Under the pieces are notes generated by a model that did no database searches, was not told where the DNA came from, and worked only from the letters and a program-made list of their open reading frames with translations. Below are positions 5,672-5,878 of a stretch of 5,878 nt of DNA, piece after piece; position 1 is the first letter of the stretch, and every line of letters starts with the position of its first letter. This stretch comes from Nitrospirota bacterium (GTDB lineage Bacteria; Nitrospirota; Thermodesulfovibrionia; JACRGW01), in the NCBI GenBank assembly GCA_016212195.1, contig JACRGW010000138.1, positions 1-5,878 on the forward strand. Reading direction: 5' to 3'. The translations under genes were made by a program, and so were the position numbers.

Positions 5672-5878
5672 TCCTTAGATAACCCCTTTCCATACTTTTC
5701 ATTCAGCAGTTTGACAGCCTCCTTCACACCTTTTGTTACTGCCCGGCTTGATATCGTTGCACCTGAGATAGCCTGGATCTTATCCTTTGTCTCTACCTTT
5801 ACAAGCTCGATGTTCTCAAGAGACTTTCCTCCAAACTGTTTTTTGAAATCCTTTTTCTCTATCTCGTCACCAAGTCCG
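5668..5878 (-). CDS. rnfG: Rnf complex flavoprotein RnfG (C-terminal part only)
   Basis: The final 69 codons and TGA stop of a gene whose start lies beyond the right edge. Identity rests on the FMN-binding domain signature SGATISSRAV (motif codons at about 5766-5737); the threonine of SGAT (codon 5757-5755) is the residue to which ApbE-type flavin transferase attaches FMN through phosphate in RnfG and NqrC proteins. Typical RnfG proteins also have one N-terminal membrane helix and an extracytoplasmic flavin domain, which cannot be checked here. The ending VKEAVKLLNEKYG is a normal terminal helix for the family. The stop overlaps the rnfE start. Position just before rnfE fits the rnfCDGEAB order and makes NqrC a less likely name. 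Confidence 0.92.
   Translation of the reverse strand, partial: GLGDEIEKKDFKKQFGGKSLENIELVKVETKDKIQAISGATISSRAVTKGVKEAVKLLNEKYGKGLSKE

Overview
This is an ordinary bacterial chromosomal window at the junction of three housekeeping blocks; I see no mobile element, CRISPR array, phage gene or new defence system. It has moderate GC and AT-rich spacers. The tail of a 23S rRNA gene, a primary sigma factor of about 480 residues, a long (yeast ADE1-like) PurC and an Rnf complex with a very cysteine-rich RnfB suggest an anaerobic or facultatively anaerobic bacterium, perhaps from the Nitrospirota or the former Deltaproteobacteria. That placement is an impression from protein style, not a phylogenetic result.

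Layout. On the + strand, the last ~120 bases of 23S rRNA are followed by a 60-base spacer and a textbook intrinsic terminator, with no 5S rRNA gene between them. Next comes rpoD (254-1705). It meets a - strand block tail to tail, with the two stop codons sharing one TTAA. Read in its own direction, the - strand block is: rnfG (3' end only), rnfE, rnfA and rnfB, then an intergenic region with a good sigma-70 promoter, then purE and purC.

The rnf genes keep the common G-E-A-B part of the rnfCDGEAB order, so rnfC and rnfD should lie just beyond the right edge. They encode a membrane-bound, ion-translocating ferredoxin:NAD+ oxidoreductase. PurE and PurC catalyse consecutive or near-consecutive steps of purine synthesis, forming CAIR and then SAICAR.

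The points most worth a second look are these. RnfE has alanine where I expect a conserved membrane cysteine that helps hold the RnfA/RnfE iron-sulfur cluster. RnfB is enlarged to 388 residues with 33 cysteines and an N-terminal extension. The rRNA operon ends without a 5S gene and sits directly upstream of rpoD. The rpoD and purC stop codons overlap with no visible terminator between the genes. The purE start should be moved 12 bases downstream of the longest reading frame.
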